A stretch of DNA of 6,631 bases from Pseudomonadota bacterium (GTDB taxonomy: Bacteria > Myxococcota > Myxococcia > Myxococcales > Anaeromyxobacteraceae): the NCBI GenBank assembly GCA_023411405.1, contig JAEYOU010000647.1, positions 1 through 6,631 of the forward strand. The letters run 5' to 3'. The notes beneath the pieces were generated by a model that was given only the letters and a program-made list of their open reading frames with translations, had not been told where the DNA came from and searched no databases. The position numbers and the translations under genes are program-made. Shown here piece after piece: positions 1 to 5,665 of this stretch. Each line of letters begins with the position of its first letter. Position 1 is the first letter of the stretch.

Positions 1-1
1 C

Positions 2-112
2 GACTTCTCGCAAAGCACGAAGTACCACGGGTTTCCGGTGCGCGTTCCTCTTCTCCTGCCGGCGTCGTTCACGACCCTTGCTTCACGGCATGTGCGGCTC
101 GGGACCCATTAG
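2..112 (+). CDS. Possible C-terminal end of an upstream gene (partial)
   Basis: A reading frame enters from the left edge of the window and stops with TAG at 110-112. It gives about 36 residues (DFSQSTKYHG... ending ...RLGTH). The residue mix and a GC3 of roughly 70% look more like real protein than the other two plus-strand frames here, but the fragment is too short to recognise. It would end 50 bp before the next gene on the same strand, so the two could share a transcript. The competing reading is that the gene at 163 begins further upstream, since its frame also stays open to the window edge. Left-flanking sequence would settle this. Confidence 0.35.
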   Translation, partial: DFSQSTKYHGFPVRVPLLLPASFTTLASRHVRLGTH

Positions 113-162
113 GCGTCGAGGAGAGCCGCATTTCAACACACCAAAGGGGAACCACTACGACT

Positions 163-807
163 ATGGACGTTAGCCTCCAGTGCGTCGACGATGTATTCGT
201 TGACAACAATGTCGTCCGGCTGCGGCCCGGGCAGGCGGTCATCGGGTTGAGTGTCGGAGGGGCTGGGTGGTTCGTAACGGGACAGCGCCCGGTGGATGCT
301 CATCGCCAGGCGTTCGAGCGCGCTGTTTCGAACGTCCTTTCCAAGTGGCCGCACTACACGTTGTGGCTGTTGGCCAGTCACTCGGCTTGGCAGCCGGACA
401 ATCGCATTACCCGTCACCGGCGGCTGTGGGGGGCCCTGAAGGCCCGCGGTCTTGGGTTGCCCATTGGTCGAGATGTTGGAGAGATCGCACTGGAGGCGCC
501 CCAGGGGCTCCGGTTCTTCGGAGCGATGCAACTCGACATTCAGCCTGTGACACCCTTGGTGGAGGTTCTTGAGGCGGAACCAGCCTCATACCTAGTTATC
601 ATCGATGATCGGGGCGAGGCGTTCGCTAAACGGTCGATCAGCAAGGGATGGGAGCGGCCCGATCCAGGGCCGCCCTTGGGTCTTGTTCGTGACGTCGTGG
701 CTGAGGACGGCATTCTTCTCTTCCCAGTCGGCGCGTTCGACGATCGCGAGGCCGGCTGTGTCGGACTAGCATCGCGGAGGCTGATACGAGACCTAACGAC
801 TCAATAA
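163..807 (+). CDS. Hypothetical protein, 214 aa, unrecognised
   Basis: I do not recognise this protein. It starts at ATG 163, preceded by a purine-rich AAAGGGGA (143-150), a Shine-Dalgarno-like stretch about 12 nt from the start. It ends with TAA at 805-807. No ATG, GTG or TTG lies upstream in frame within the window, although the frame stays open to the edge. The protein looks soluble and globular: no signal peptide, no long hydrophobic segment, mixed hydrophobic and charged stretches (for example YLVIIDDRGEAF near residues 143-154), and a basic, aromatic block around residues 60-90. Counted lines give about 62-65% GC, against 70-80% in the right-hand genes, which fits acquired DNA. It converges on the HTH gene ending at 1015. 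That this is a real gene is fairly likely from its length, codon pattern and start signal. No function can be offered. Confidence 0.65.
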   Translation: MDVSLQCVDDVFVDNNVVRLRPGQAVIGLSVGGAGWFVTGQRPVDAHRQAFERAVSNVLSKWPHYTLWLLASHSAWQPDNRITRHRRLWGALKARGLGLPIGRDVGEIALEAPQGLRFFGAMQLDIQPVTPLVEVLEAEPASYLVIIDDRGEAFAKRSISKGWERPDPGPPLGLVRDVVAEDGILLFPVGAFDDREAGCVGLASRRLIRDLTTQ

Positions 808-821
808 CGCCCCGACCCAGA

Positions 822-838
822 GGTCCGGCGCGCGGACC
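822..838. terminator. Short GC hairpin after the 163-807 gene
   Basis: GGTCCG (822-827) and CGGACC (833-838) form a perfect 6-bp stem with a GCGCG loop, 15 nt after the TAA at 807. There is no T-tract after it, so it is only a weak terminator candidate. It sits in the 207-bp gap between two convergent genes and could serve transcripts from either side. I see nothing else in 808-1014. Confidence 0.3.
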
Positions 839-1014
839 ACGGTGCGCGGCTCGGACTTCATCCCGGACGCGGCCGGTGCCACGCCGCCCTCGCAAGCACC
901 GCGCCCACCTGCCTGCCGTCGTCTGGTCGAGCGGAGCGGCGGTTTCGGGGTCGGCGGCCAAGGTCGCGCGGACTACGCGCGGCTTGCGGAGGTGGCGGAT
1001 CGCACGGGCCGGCG

Positions 1015-1740
1015 CTACGCCGCGCGGGCGCACAGGACGGCAGGGAGATCAGCGTCATCGACGATGCCGGCCTCGGTCGCGTGCTCGCGCAGTGCACGGA
1101 GGTAGCGCCGCACCGTCCGATCCGTGACCCCGAGGCGCAGCGCGATCTCGGTCGTGGTGTAGCCTTGGACCCGGAGCATGACGACGATGCGGTCTCGTTC
1201 GAACGGCAGGCCGAGGAGCGCGGCGAGGGTCTGCCGTGCGACCAGGATCTCCTCCGGCCCCATCGCGATCCGGTTCGTGTAGTCGCTCACCAAGGGCGAT
1301 TCGCTCGTCTCGAACCCCTCCGGCGCCTGCTCCTCGCGCACCGGGCGATCACGGTCCGTGACCGCAGCTCGGAGGAGCCCGAGGGTCGCGGCGCGGAGCC
1401 ACATGGCCAGGTCGCCCGGCGGCAAGTCCGCGGGGACGCAGGCCCCGTCCACCCTCCCCGTGCCGTCCTTGAGCCAGCGCGTGCCGATGCGGACCCGCCT
1501 CGGGGTGAACGCCAGGGCCAGCGCCGCGCGCAGATAGCCGGCCACGACTCCGGCCCGCACCCGCACCTTTCCGACACCCGGTAGGCGCCAGCGCGGCGCG
1601 TCCAGATCGCGGCCGAGGATGACACGCCCGAGCGCGCGCAGGTCGGCGTTCTTGACGTAGCCGGCACGGGCGAGGGCGACGAGCGAGGAGGCGGCGCGCG
1701 CGCGGGTGGCGGGCGCGGGGACGGCACGGAGGATCGGCAT
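1015..1740 (-). CDS. HTH protein with sigma-70 region 4 / LuxR-like C-terminus, 241 aa
   Basis: The start is ATG at 1740 and the stop TAG at 1015-1017. The clearest feature is a C-terminal helix-turn-helix at residues about 178-222 (LPFERDRIVVMLRVQGYTTT then EIALRLGVTDRTVRRYLRAL). The pattern 'R..V..L...GYT..EIA..LGVT..TVRRYL..L' is typical of sigma-70 region 4 and related trihelical HTH domains. Residues 1-175 are Arg/Ala-rich and match nothing I know. I cannot see a convincing sigma region 2, so it is more likely a DNA-binding regulator than a complete sigma factor. No strong Shine-Dalgarno precedes the ATG. The gene is divergent from the recombinase across a 490-bp repeat-filled region, so it could bind there; this is inference from layout. 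The HTH could alternatively belong to a recombination accessory factor. Confidence 0.7.
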   Translation of the reverse strand: MPILRAVPAPATRARAASSLVALARAGYVKNADLRALGRVILGRDLDAPRWRLPGVGKVRVRAGVVAGYLRAALALAFTPRRVRIGTRWLKDGTGRVDGACVPADLPPGDLAMWLRAATLGLLRAAVTDRDRPVREEQAPEGFETSESPLVSDYTNRIAMGPEEILVARQTLAALLGLPFERDRIVVMLRVQGYTTTEIALRLGVTDRTVRRYLRALREHATEAGIVDDADLPAVLCARAA

Positions 1741-1753
1741 GGCCCGCGGAGCG

Positions 1754-1783
1754 TCTCACGGGGGTCCCGTCACGAGTGTGAGA
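1754..1783. promoter_or_regulatory. Hyphenated inverted repeat upstream of the HTH gene
   Basis: TCTCAC (1754-1759) and GTGAGA (1778-1783) are perfect inverted half-sites, 13 bp upstream of the HTH gene's ATG. Between them lies a further small CGGG/CCCG dyad. The position is right for an autoregulatory operator or a leader hairpin. Six-base arms in GC-rich DNA can arise by chance, so the call is weak. Confidence 0.25.
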
Positions 1784-1918
1784 GGCCGAGGGCCGAGGTG
1801 GTAGGTCGGGGATGGCAGCGGCATCGGCGGATTTCTGCGATCCGGCTGTCCGCTTTCCTGTCCGACTTGGCCTTAAGTATTGAGAGCCCGACGCCATGGT
1901 CGCGAGCTACGTGCGCAC

Positions 1919-2018
1919 CGCGTTCGGCCTGACGCGTTTGGCCTTTGTAGACGGCACGGCCAGAGGCCAGACACGTATGGCAAAACGCGTTCGGCCGTAC
2001 GGCCTAAGGCCAGACGCG
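1919..2018. repeat. Array of six 11-bp CGCGTYYGGCC-type motifs in both orientations
   Basis: Six copies of one 11-bp motif fall within 100 bp. Plus-strand copies: CGCGTTCGGCC at 1919-1929, CGCGTTTGGCC at 1933-1943, and CGCGTTCGGCC at 1986-1996. Minus-strand copies: CGTGTCTGGCC at 1965-1975, CGCGTTTTGCC at 1979-1989 (overlapping the third plus copy by four bases), and CGCGTCTGGCC at 2008-2018. The first plus pair and the first minus pair each have a 14-bp period and are mirror-placed about position 1954 (25-bp arms, 19 of 25 matching). A palindrome GGCCGTACGGCC sits at 1993-2004. The array occupies the middle of the otherwise gene-free 1741-2230 region between the divergent HTH and recombinase genes. 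Arrays of short inverted half-sites are typical of binding sites for resolvases or cooperative regulators; which applies here is inference. Confidence 0.75.
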
Positions 2019-2067
2019 AAACGCAATACGCCTCTCGCCGGATCGCCTGTGCCCCTGCCGTCTACAA
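1945..2067. repeat. Perfect 12-bp inverted repeat bounding a 123-bp segment
   Basis: TTGTAGACGGCA (1945-1956) is the exact reverse complement of TGCCGTCTACAA (2056-2067). Extending inward, 21 of 25 positions match. A second imperfect dyad lies inside (1974-1996 against 2008-2030, 16 of 23). The segment could therefore fold into a long interrupted hairpin. No clear target-site duplication flanks it, so a small non-autonomous transposon (MITE-like) is possible but unsupported. It could also be the crossover sites of an invertible segment for the adjacent serine recombinase, or simply a structured regulatory region. Confidence 0.65.
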
Positions 2068-2068
2068 T
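2063..2068 (+). promoter_or_regulatory. Possible -10 element (TACAAT)
   Basis: TACAAT differs from TATAAT at one base and points toward the recombinase, about 160 bp upstream of it. It overlaps the right arm of the 12-bp inverted repeat. The left arm carries the mirror sequence TACAAA on the minus strand, facing the HTH gene. No recognisable -35 lies at 16-18 bp spacing, so this is tentative. Confidence 0.25.
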
Positions 2069-2230
2069 GTCTAATTTCCTCAAGGCCAAGGGCCCCCCGG
2101 TCATCATGCGGCAGGTTCCCCGTGACCGGTCGCCCAAGCCGAATTGTCGCGGACCTCGCCCTGAGCTTTTCCGACGCTGGCGCCCCGTGTCCCACCAACG
2201 CATGGTTCACGGCCGCGCCGCTCCGAGTTC

Positions 2231-2861
2231 ATGGTGCGTGGCATGGAGCCGGGCAAGCGCTGCGCCGTCTACCTGCGAGTCTCGACCGACCGGCAGACGG
2301 TGAGCAACCAGGTTGCCGAGGTGTGCCGGATGGCCGCGGCCCGCGGCTACGAGCCCGTCGTCTACGAGGAGGTCGAATCCGCCGCCAGGGCGCGGCCGGT
2401 CCTCGATCGCCTCCTCGCGGACGCCCGGTCGGGCAAGATCGGGGCCGTTGCGGTCTGGGCTCTGGACCGCCTCCACCGGTCGATGGTCGGCGCGATCCAG
2501 ACGGTCCTGGAGCTCGATCGCCTCGGCGTGCAGGTCTTGTCGGTCCGCGAGGGGTGGCTCGACACGAGCGGCCCCGTCCGGCCGCTCCTCGTGGCGATCT
2601 TCGGGTGGGTAGCCGAACAGGAACGGGCCCGCCTGATCGAACGGACGCGGGCGGGGATCGAGCGCGCTCGGCGGGAGGGCAAGAGGCTGGGGCCGGCCTT
2701 GCGTGTCGCCCCTGCGCGTCGCGGCCGCCCTGGCGCAGGTCGAGGGCGGAGCGTCGATCCGCGCCGCGGCGAGAGCGGCGGGCGTGTCGGAGCGAACGCT
2801 CCGGCGGTTCTTGCGGCGAAATCCCCCTGCGCCCCTGGCCCCTGCCGTCCCTGTCCGGTGA
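2231..2861 (+). pseudogene. Small serine recombinase (resolvase/invertase type), frameshifted before its HTH tail
   Basis: The N-terminal catalytic domain is clear from ATG 2231 (an in-frame ATG at 2243 is an alternative start). YLRVSTDRQT carries the nucleophile Ser18 and Arg16. WALDRLHRS (residues 76-84) carries Arg80 and Arg83, with His82 where Gly is usual. AEQERARLIERTRAGIERAR (about 128-147) is the long helix leading to KRLG. At GGGG (2689-2692) the frame then becomes nonsense. Removing one G restores the family motif GKRLGRP and an HTH tail (VAAALAQVEGGASIRAAARA followed by AGVSERTLRRFLRR) that ends at TGA 2859-2861, giving a 209-residue protein of normal length. Known members carry out site-specific resolution or inversion at inverted half-sites through a 5'-phosphoserine link. 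The extra G may be a real inactivating mutation or a homopolymer sequencing error. The divergent HTH gene and the repeat array next door are the obvious partners. Confidence 0.85.
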
Positions 2862-2986
2862 GGGCCGAACGGCCGCGGCGGAACCGACCCGTTGTGCCGC
2901 GGAGAACTGCAGCGGCCCTGGCGAGTACGCCCGCGAGGCCGCGGCGGCCGGCGCCTGGGGACCCGCCGCGCGCCTACCGCATCTGC

Positions 2987-4030
2987 CTACCCCATCCCCC
3001 GCGCCGCCTCCAGCAGCAGCTCGTTCTCCGCAGGGGAGCCGACGGTGATCCGGATGCACCCCTTCATCGCCGGGGAGTGATCCTGCCGGCGGACGAGCAC
3101 GCCGCGCTCGAGCAGCTTCGCCTGGGCGGCGGCGGCGTCGTCGGTCCGGACGAGCAGGAAGTTCGCCGCCGACGGGTAGACCTTCCAGCGCGTCTCGCGC
3201 GCCAGCGCCGCGGCGAGCCGCGCGCGCTCGGCGCGGATCCGCTCGACGAGCGGCGCGACGTAGCCCGGCGTCTCGAGCACGGTGAGCAGGATCGCCGCCG
3301 TGTGCGCGGGCACGCAGAACGGGGGCACGCAGGCGCGGGCGACCGCGGCCACCTTCGGCGCGGCGAGCAGGTAGCCGGCCCGGACGCCGCCGAGGCACCA
3401 CGACTTCGAGAAGGTCCGCAGCACGGCGACGTGCTCGCTCCGGCGCGCGAGCGGCCGGAAGTCGCTGCCGGAGAAGGCCTGGTACGCCTCGTCGACGACG
3501 AGGAGCCAGCCCTTCTCCTCCGCCCGCCGCGCGAGCGCCTCGACGTCCGCGGCCGCGAACAGCGCGCCCGTGGGGGCGTGCGGGTTGGGCAGGAAGAGGA
3601 CGCCGGACGGGCCGTCCATCGCCTCGAGGAGCGCCTCGAGCGGGAGCGCGAAGTCGGGGCCGAGCGGGACCGCGCGCCACGGCGTCCCCGCGGCCTCGGC
3701 GCCGCCGCGGTAGTAGGGGAACGACGGCGCCAGGTCGAGCACGGACCGCGCGGCCATCGTGAGGCCGAGGATGAGGACGTTCGAGCCGGGCGAGAGCACC
3801 ACGCCGCGCTCGTCCCAGCCCTCGTGCTTCGCGACCGCCGCGCGGACGTCCTCGGCGTGGAGCTCCGGGTACCGGTTCCAGGGGATGCGCGCGAGCCGCT
3901 CCAGCGCCCGCGCCTTCACGTCGGGCGGGAGATCTTCGGGGCTCTCGTTCTGGTCGAGCTTCACCCGTGCGTCCGAGCGGGCGTACGGGTACTCGGCGGG
4001 GTGTGCGAGGTGGGGCTTGAACGCGTTCAC
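2987..4030 (-). CDS. hisC: Histidinol-phosphate aminotransferase
   Basis: This is a PLP-dependent fold-type I transaminase of 347 residues, the usual HisC length. It converts imidazole acetol phosphate and glutamate to histidinol phosphate in histidine synthesis, in the cytosol. Visible motifs: KLDQNESP (24-31); NRYPE (52-56); NPHAPTG (149-155) with the cofactor-contacting Asn149; VVDEAY (178-183) with Asp180 for the pyridine nitrogen; TFSKSWCLGGVRAGY (206-220) with Schiff-base Lys209; and Arg327 in CIRITVG for the substrate carboxylate. The start is GTG at 4030. An in-frame TAG nine bases upstream rules out a longer protein, and no good Shine-Dalgarno is visible. It follows the bacteriohemerythrin gene by 64 bp on the same strand, so co-transcription is possible, but no other his genes are here. 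A paralogue acting on another substrate (for example an aromatic aminotransferase) cannot be excluded. Confidence 0.92.
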   Translation of the reverse strand: MNAFKPHLAHPAEYPYARSDARVKLDQNESPEDLPPDVKARALERLARIPWNRYPELHAEDVRAAVAKHEGWDERGVVLSPGSNVLILGLTMAARSVLDLAPSFPYYRGGAEAAGTPWRAVPLGPDFALPLEALLEAMDGPSGVLFLPNPHAPTGALFAAADVEALARRAEEKGWLLVVDEAYQAFSGSDFRPLARRSEHVAVLRTFSKSWCLGGVRAGYLLAAPKVAAVARACVPPFCVPAHTAAILLTVLETPGYVAPLVERIRAERARLAAALARETRWKVYPSAANFLLVRTDDAAAAQAKLLERGVLVRRQDHSPAMKGCIRITVGSPAENELLLEAARGMG

Positions 4031-4094
4031 GCGGCGAAGCTAGCACAGCCCGCCCGCGGGCGACGTGGGCCGGCGGGGACCGGGATGCGGCCGT

Positions 4095-4508
4095 TCATCC
4101 CGGGCGTGTCGAGGGCCGCGCGAGGACGAACGACGCGAACTTCTTGTCGATGCCCTGGACGTGCTCCTCGAGCCAGCGCTGGAGCCAGCCGGCCACCTTC
4201 ATCGGCTCGAGGCCGGGGCTGCCCCGGCGCTCGTGCTCGCGGGAGAGCTCGAGGATGTGCTCGATGAACCCGTCGTGCTGCGCCTTGTGTTCGTCGTAGC
4301 CCGGGTAGCTCACCTGGCGCATCCAAGACTCCTCCGCGCCGAAGTGCGTCACGCAGTAGAGCCGCAGGTACGAGAGGAGGATGCCGACGTCCTGCCGCGT
4401 CGGCTCGGAGAGCCCGCTGATGAACCGCTCGGCGCGGCGGAACAGCTCCTGGTGCTGGGCGTCGATCTCGTCGATCCCCACGGCCAGGTCCGGCGTCCAC
4501 TTGATCAT
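4095..4508 (-). CDS. Bacteriohemerythrin (hemerythrin-like diiron O2-binding protein)
   Basis: A single-domain protein of 137 residues, the family's usual length, predicted to bind O2 at a non-heme diiron centre in the cytosol. All seven expected ligands are visible: His19 (DAQHQELF), His55 and Glu59 (THFGAEESWM), His74 and His78 (YDEHKAQHDGF), His116 and Asp121 (EEHVQGIDKKF). The opening WTPDLAVGIDEIDAQH and the phrase YPGYDEHKAQH are also typical. ATG 4508 follows GGAGAG with a 5-nt spacer, a good ribosome site that fixes the start. Known roles in the family are O2 storage or delivery and O2 or redox sensing; there is no signalling domain attached here. It lies 119 bp downstream of the pyrophosphatase gene and 64 bp upstream of hisC, all on one strand. 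I see no functional link between these neighbours. Confidence 0.95.
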   Translation of the reverse strand: MIKWTPDLAVGIDEIDAQHQELFRRAERFISGLSEPTRQDVGILLSYLRLYCVTHFGAEESWMRQVSYPGYDEHKAQHDGFIEHILELSREHERRGSPGLEPMKVAGWLQRWLEEHVQGIDKKFASFVLARPSTRPG

Positions 4509-4627
4509 GCGCGCTCTCCGCGGACGAGGATCGCACCCCGCCACGGGACGATTCTTGATCGGACATGGGCCGCTCGTAAAATCGCCGCCCTCCGCCCACC
4601 CGCCCTCCCCCGCGCCACGCACGACCG

Positions 4628-5149
4628 TCACCCCACCGCGCTCGCGGTGACGAGCGCGCCCGCCTCGTCGGCCCCACCCCAGCCGAGCAGCCTGGGGTTC
4701 TTGGGCTCGAAGAAGATGGCCGACAGGAAGAACTGGGCGATCTCGTCCTTCGCCCGCGCGGGGAGGTCGTCGGGCGAGGCGACGCCGTCGCCGCGGGAGT
4801 GCTTCACGGGGACGGCGAGGATCCGGTCGTTGCGCACCCGTCCGTTGGTCTTCGAGTCCTGCTCGAGCCGGACCACCGCGATCGCGCGGCACGGGACGAC
4901 GACCCCCGGGTAGCTCGACACGTCCCAGTAGACGAGCGCGTCGAGCGGATCGCCGTCCTGGGCGCGGGTGCCGGGCACGAACCCCCAGTCGAAGGGGTAC
5001 GCGAGCCCGAGCGGCAACGGGCGGGAGACGCTCATCGCGCCGAGGTCGGGATCGTACTTGAGCTTGACGGTCGCGCCGCGCGGCGACTCGATCACCACGC
5101 GGATGGCGCCCTGCGGATCCCGGGCCGAGATGCGGATGAGGTCCACCAT
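4628..5149 (-). CDS. ppa: Family I inorganic pyrophosphatase, divergent subtype
   Basis: A 173-residue protein expected to hydrolyse pyrophosphate to two phosphates with Mg2+ in the cytosol, pulling biosynthetic reactions forward. The family signature is intact: DGDPLDAL with Asp65, Asp67 and Asp70. Also visible are IESPRGATVKLKYDPD (20-35, with Glu21, Lys29 and Lys31), YPFDWGFVPGT (51-61) and RNDRILAVPV (106-115, with Asp108). The C-terminal part reads QFFLSAIFFEPK...LLGW, so the Tyr-Lys pair of the E. coli-type FF..YK motif is absent. This matches a divergent subgroup I recall, annotated as inorganic diphosphatase. ATG 5149 is chosen because GGAT lies 6 nt before it. An in-frame ATG at 5161 would add four residues (MDAC). 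The gene diverges from the DUF2007 gene across about 210 bp containing a strong hairpin. Confidence 0.88.
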   Translation of the reverse strand: MVDLIRISARDPQGAIRVVIESPRGATVKLKYDPDLGAMSVSRPLPLGLAYPFDWGFVPGTRAQDGDPLDALVYWDVSSYPGVVVPCRAIAVVRLEQDSKTNGRVRNDRILAVPVKHSRGDGVASPDDLPARAKDEIAQFFLSAIFFEPKNPRLLGWGGADEAGALVTASAVG

Positions 5150-5211
5150 GCAAGCATCCATGTCCGCGTGTCGGGCCGGTCGCAAGGGCACGTGGACGCT
5201 GGGATCCCTTC

Positions 5212-5251
5212 GGCCCCGGACAGGGGTGCGTGTCCCTGACACTCCGGGGCC
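5212..5251. promoter_or_regulatory. Long stem-loop in the divergent ppa / DUF2007 intergenic region
   Basis: GGCCCCGGA (5212-5220) pairs perfectly with TCCGGGGCC (5243-5251). Stacked inside, CAGGG (5221-5225) pairs with CCCTG (5234-5238) around an 8-nt loop, with a 4-nt ACAC bulge on one side. That makes a 14-bp stem with no T-tract. It lies about 60 bp upstream of the ppa start and 110 bp upstream of the DUF2007 start, so it could be an operator, a leader-RNA structure for either gene, or a relic terminator. An alternative fold, GTGTC (5230-5234) with GACAC (5238-5242), competes with the inner stem. Confidence 0.45.
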
Positions 5252-5350
5252 TGCCGGATCCGTGGCCGGCGGCGTCCGCAGCGCGTACGATCTCCCCACC
5301 GGCGAAGGCGGCGGGGAGGTCCCGCGCGGCCCGTGCCGGCGGACCACGCT

Positions 5351-5357
5351 GGAGGAG
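5351..5357 (+). promoter_or_regulatory. Strong Shine-Dalgarno of the DUF2007 gene
   Basis: GGAGGAG ends three bases before ATG 5361, with its first GGAG six bases from the start. It fixes the start in a frame that is otherwise open for several hundred bases upstream. Confidence 0.8.
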
Positions 5358-5360
5358 CCC

Positions 5361-5630
5361 ATGCTCGAGAACAAGGATCTCGTGGCCGTCGGGACGTTCG
5401 AGAACCTCTCGGAGGCCGAGGTGGCCTTGAGCCTGCTCGGCGCCGAGGGCATCGCGGCGGTCATCAAGGACCAGCCGCTCGCCTCGCTGCTGCCGCCGGT
5501 CGCGTTCGCGAACGGAGGCCTCACCGTGCTCGTCTCCGAGGACGAGGTGGAGCGCGCGCGCGAGGTGCTCTCGACGCCCGACTCGACCGAGGCGCCGCCC
5601 GACGAGGCGACCACGGTCGGCGAAGCCTGA
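5361..5630 (+). CDS. DUF2007-family small protein (putative signal-transducing protein)
   Basis: A protein of 89 residues beginning MLENKDLVAVGTF. The layout fits the DUF2007 family: a strand (DLVAVGTF, 6-13), a helix rich in EAE.AL..L (18-28), then GIAAVIKDQP (30-39), a variable middle, and GGLTVLVSEDEVERAREVL (52-70). The last 18 residues are an acidic, Pro/Thr-rich tail outside the domain. The fold is a small ferredoxin-like alpha/beta unit. Family members are annotated as putative signal-transducing proteins without an established biochemical role, and some bind partner proteins or PII-like folds; nothing more specific can be claimed. The start is fixed by GGAGGAG at 5351-5357. The gene is transcribed away from ppa and toward pepA, ending just before a hairpin shared with pepA. 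Confidence 0.8.
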   Translation: MLENKDLVAVGTFENLSEAEVALSLLGAEGIAAVIKDQPLASLLPPVAFANGGLTVLVSEDEVERAREVLSTPDSTEAPPDEATTVGEA

Positions 5631-5635
5631 CGCCG

Positions 5636-5665
5636 GGGAGGGCCCGACCGGCCTCGGGCCCTCCC
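5636..5665. terminator. Bidirectional hairpin between convergent DUF2007 and pepA genes
   Basis: GGGAGGGCCCGA (5636-5647) and TCGGGCCCTCCC (5654-5665) form a perfect 12-bp stem with a 6-nt loop (CCGGCC). It begins 5 nt after the plus-strand stop at 5630 and ends exactly at the base before the pepA stop triplet (5666-5668). Neither side has a T-tract. In very GC-rich genomes such stems still act as transcription ends or 3' stabilisers, so a shared terminator is the natural reading. Confidence 0.7.

Noticed and set aside
638..1033. Minus-strand ORF following the HTH gene
   Set aside because: It overlaps the better-supported 163-807 gene for much of its length, and its composition is Arg-rich noise.
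1812..1883. 23-codon ORF (MAAASADFCD...) in the divergent intergenic region
   Set aside because: It has only a weak GGGG before the ATG and no recognisable product, and it overlaps the outer inverted repeat. Too short to support.
1919..2067. CRISPR array or integron attC site
   Set aside because: The repeats are 11 bp in mixed orientation with no uniform spacers and no cas genes, and attC core sites (GTTRRRY/RYYYAAC) are not present at the ends.
2097..2129. CCGGTCA...TGACCGG inverted repeat upstream of the recombinase
   Set aside because: The 7-bp arms are perfect, but the motif is unrelated to the main array and of a length expected by chance in this GC-rich stretch.
2229..4046. 1.8-kb open frame on the minus strand overlapping hisC and the recombinase
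   Set aside because: Its translation is Arg/Ala/Gly/Pro-rich and low in complexity, and it is out of frame with hisC, whose motifs are complete. Such frames stay open by chance at this GC content.
4048..4062. GCCCGCGGGC palindrome between the hemerythrin gene and hisC as a terminator
   Set aside because: It is short, without a T-tract or loop, and common in GC-rich DNA. It does not show that the two genes are transcribed separately.
2700..4267. Continuation of the recombinase frame past the G run
   Set aside because: The translation becomes antisense to hisC and Arg/Ala-rich. The authentic tail is found one frame over.
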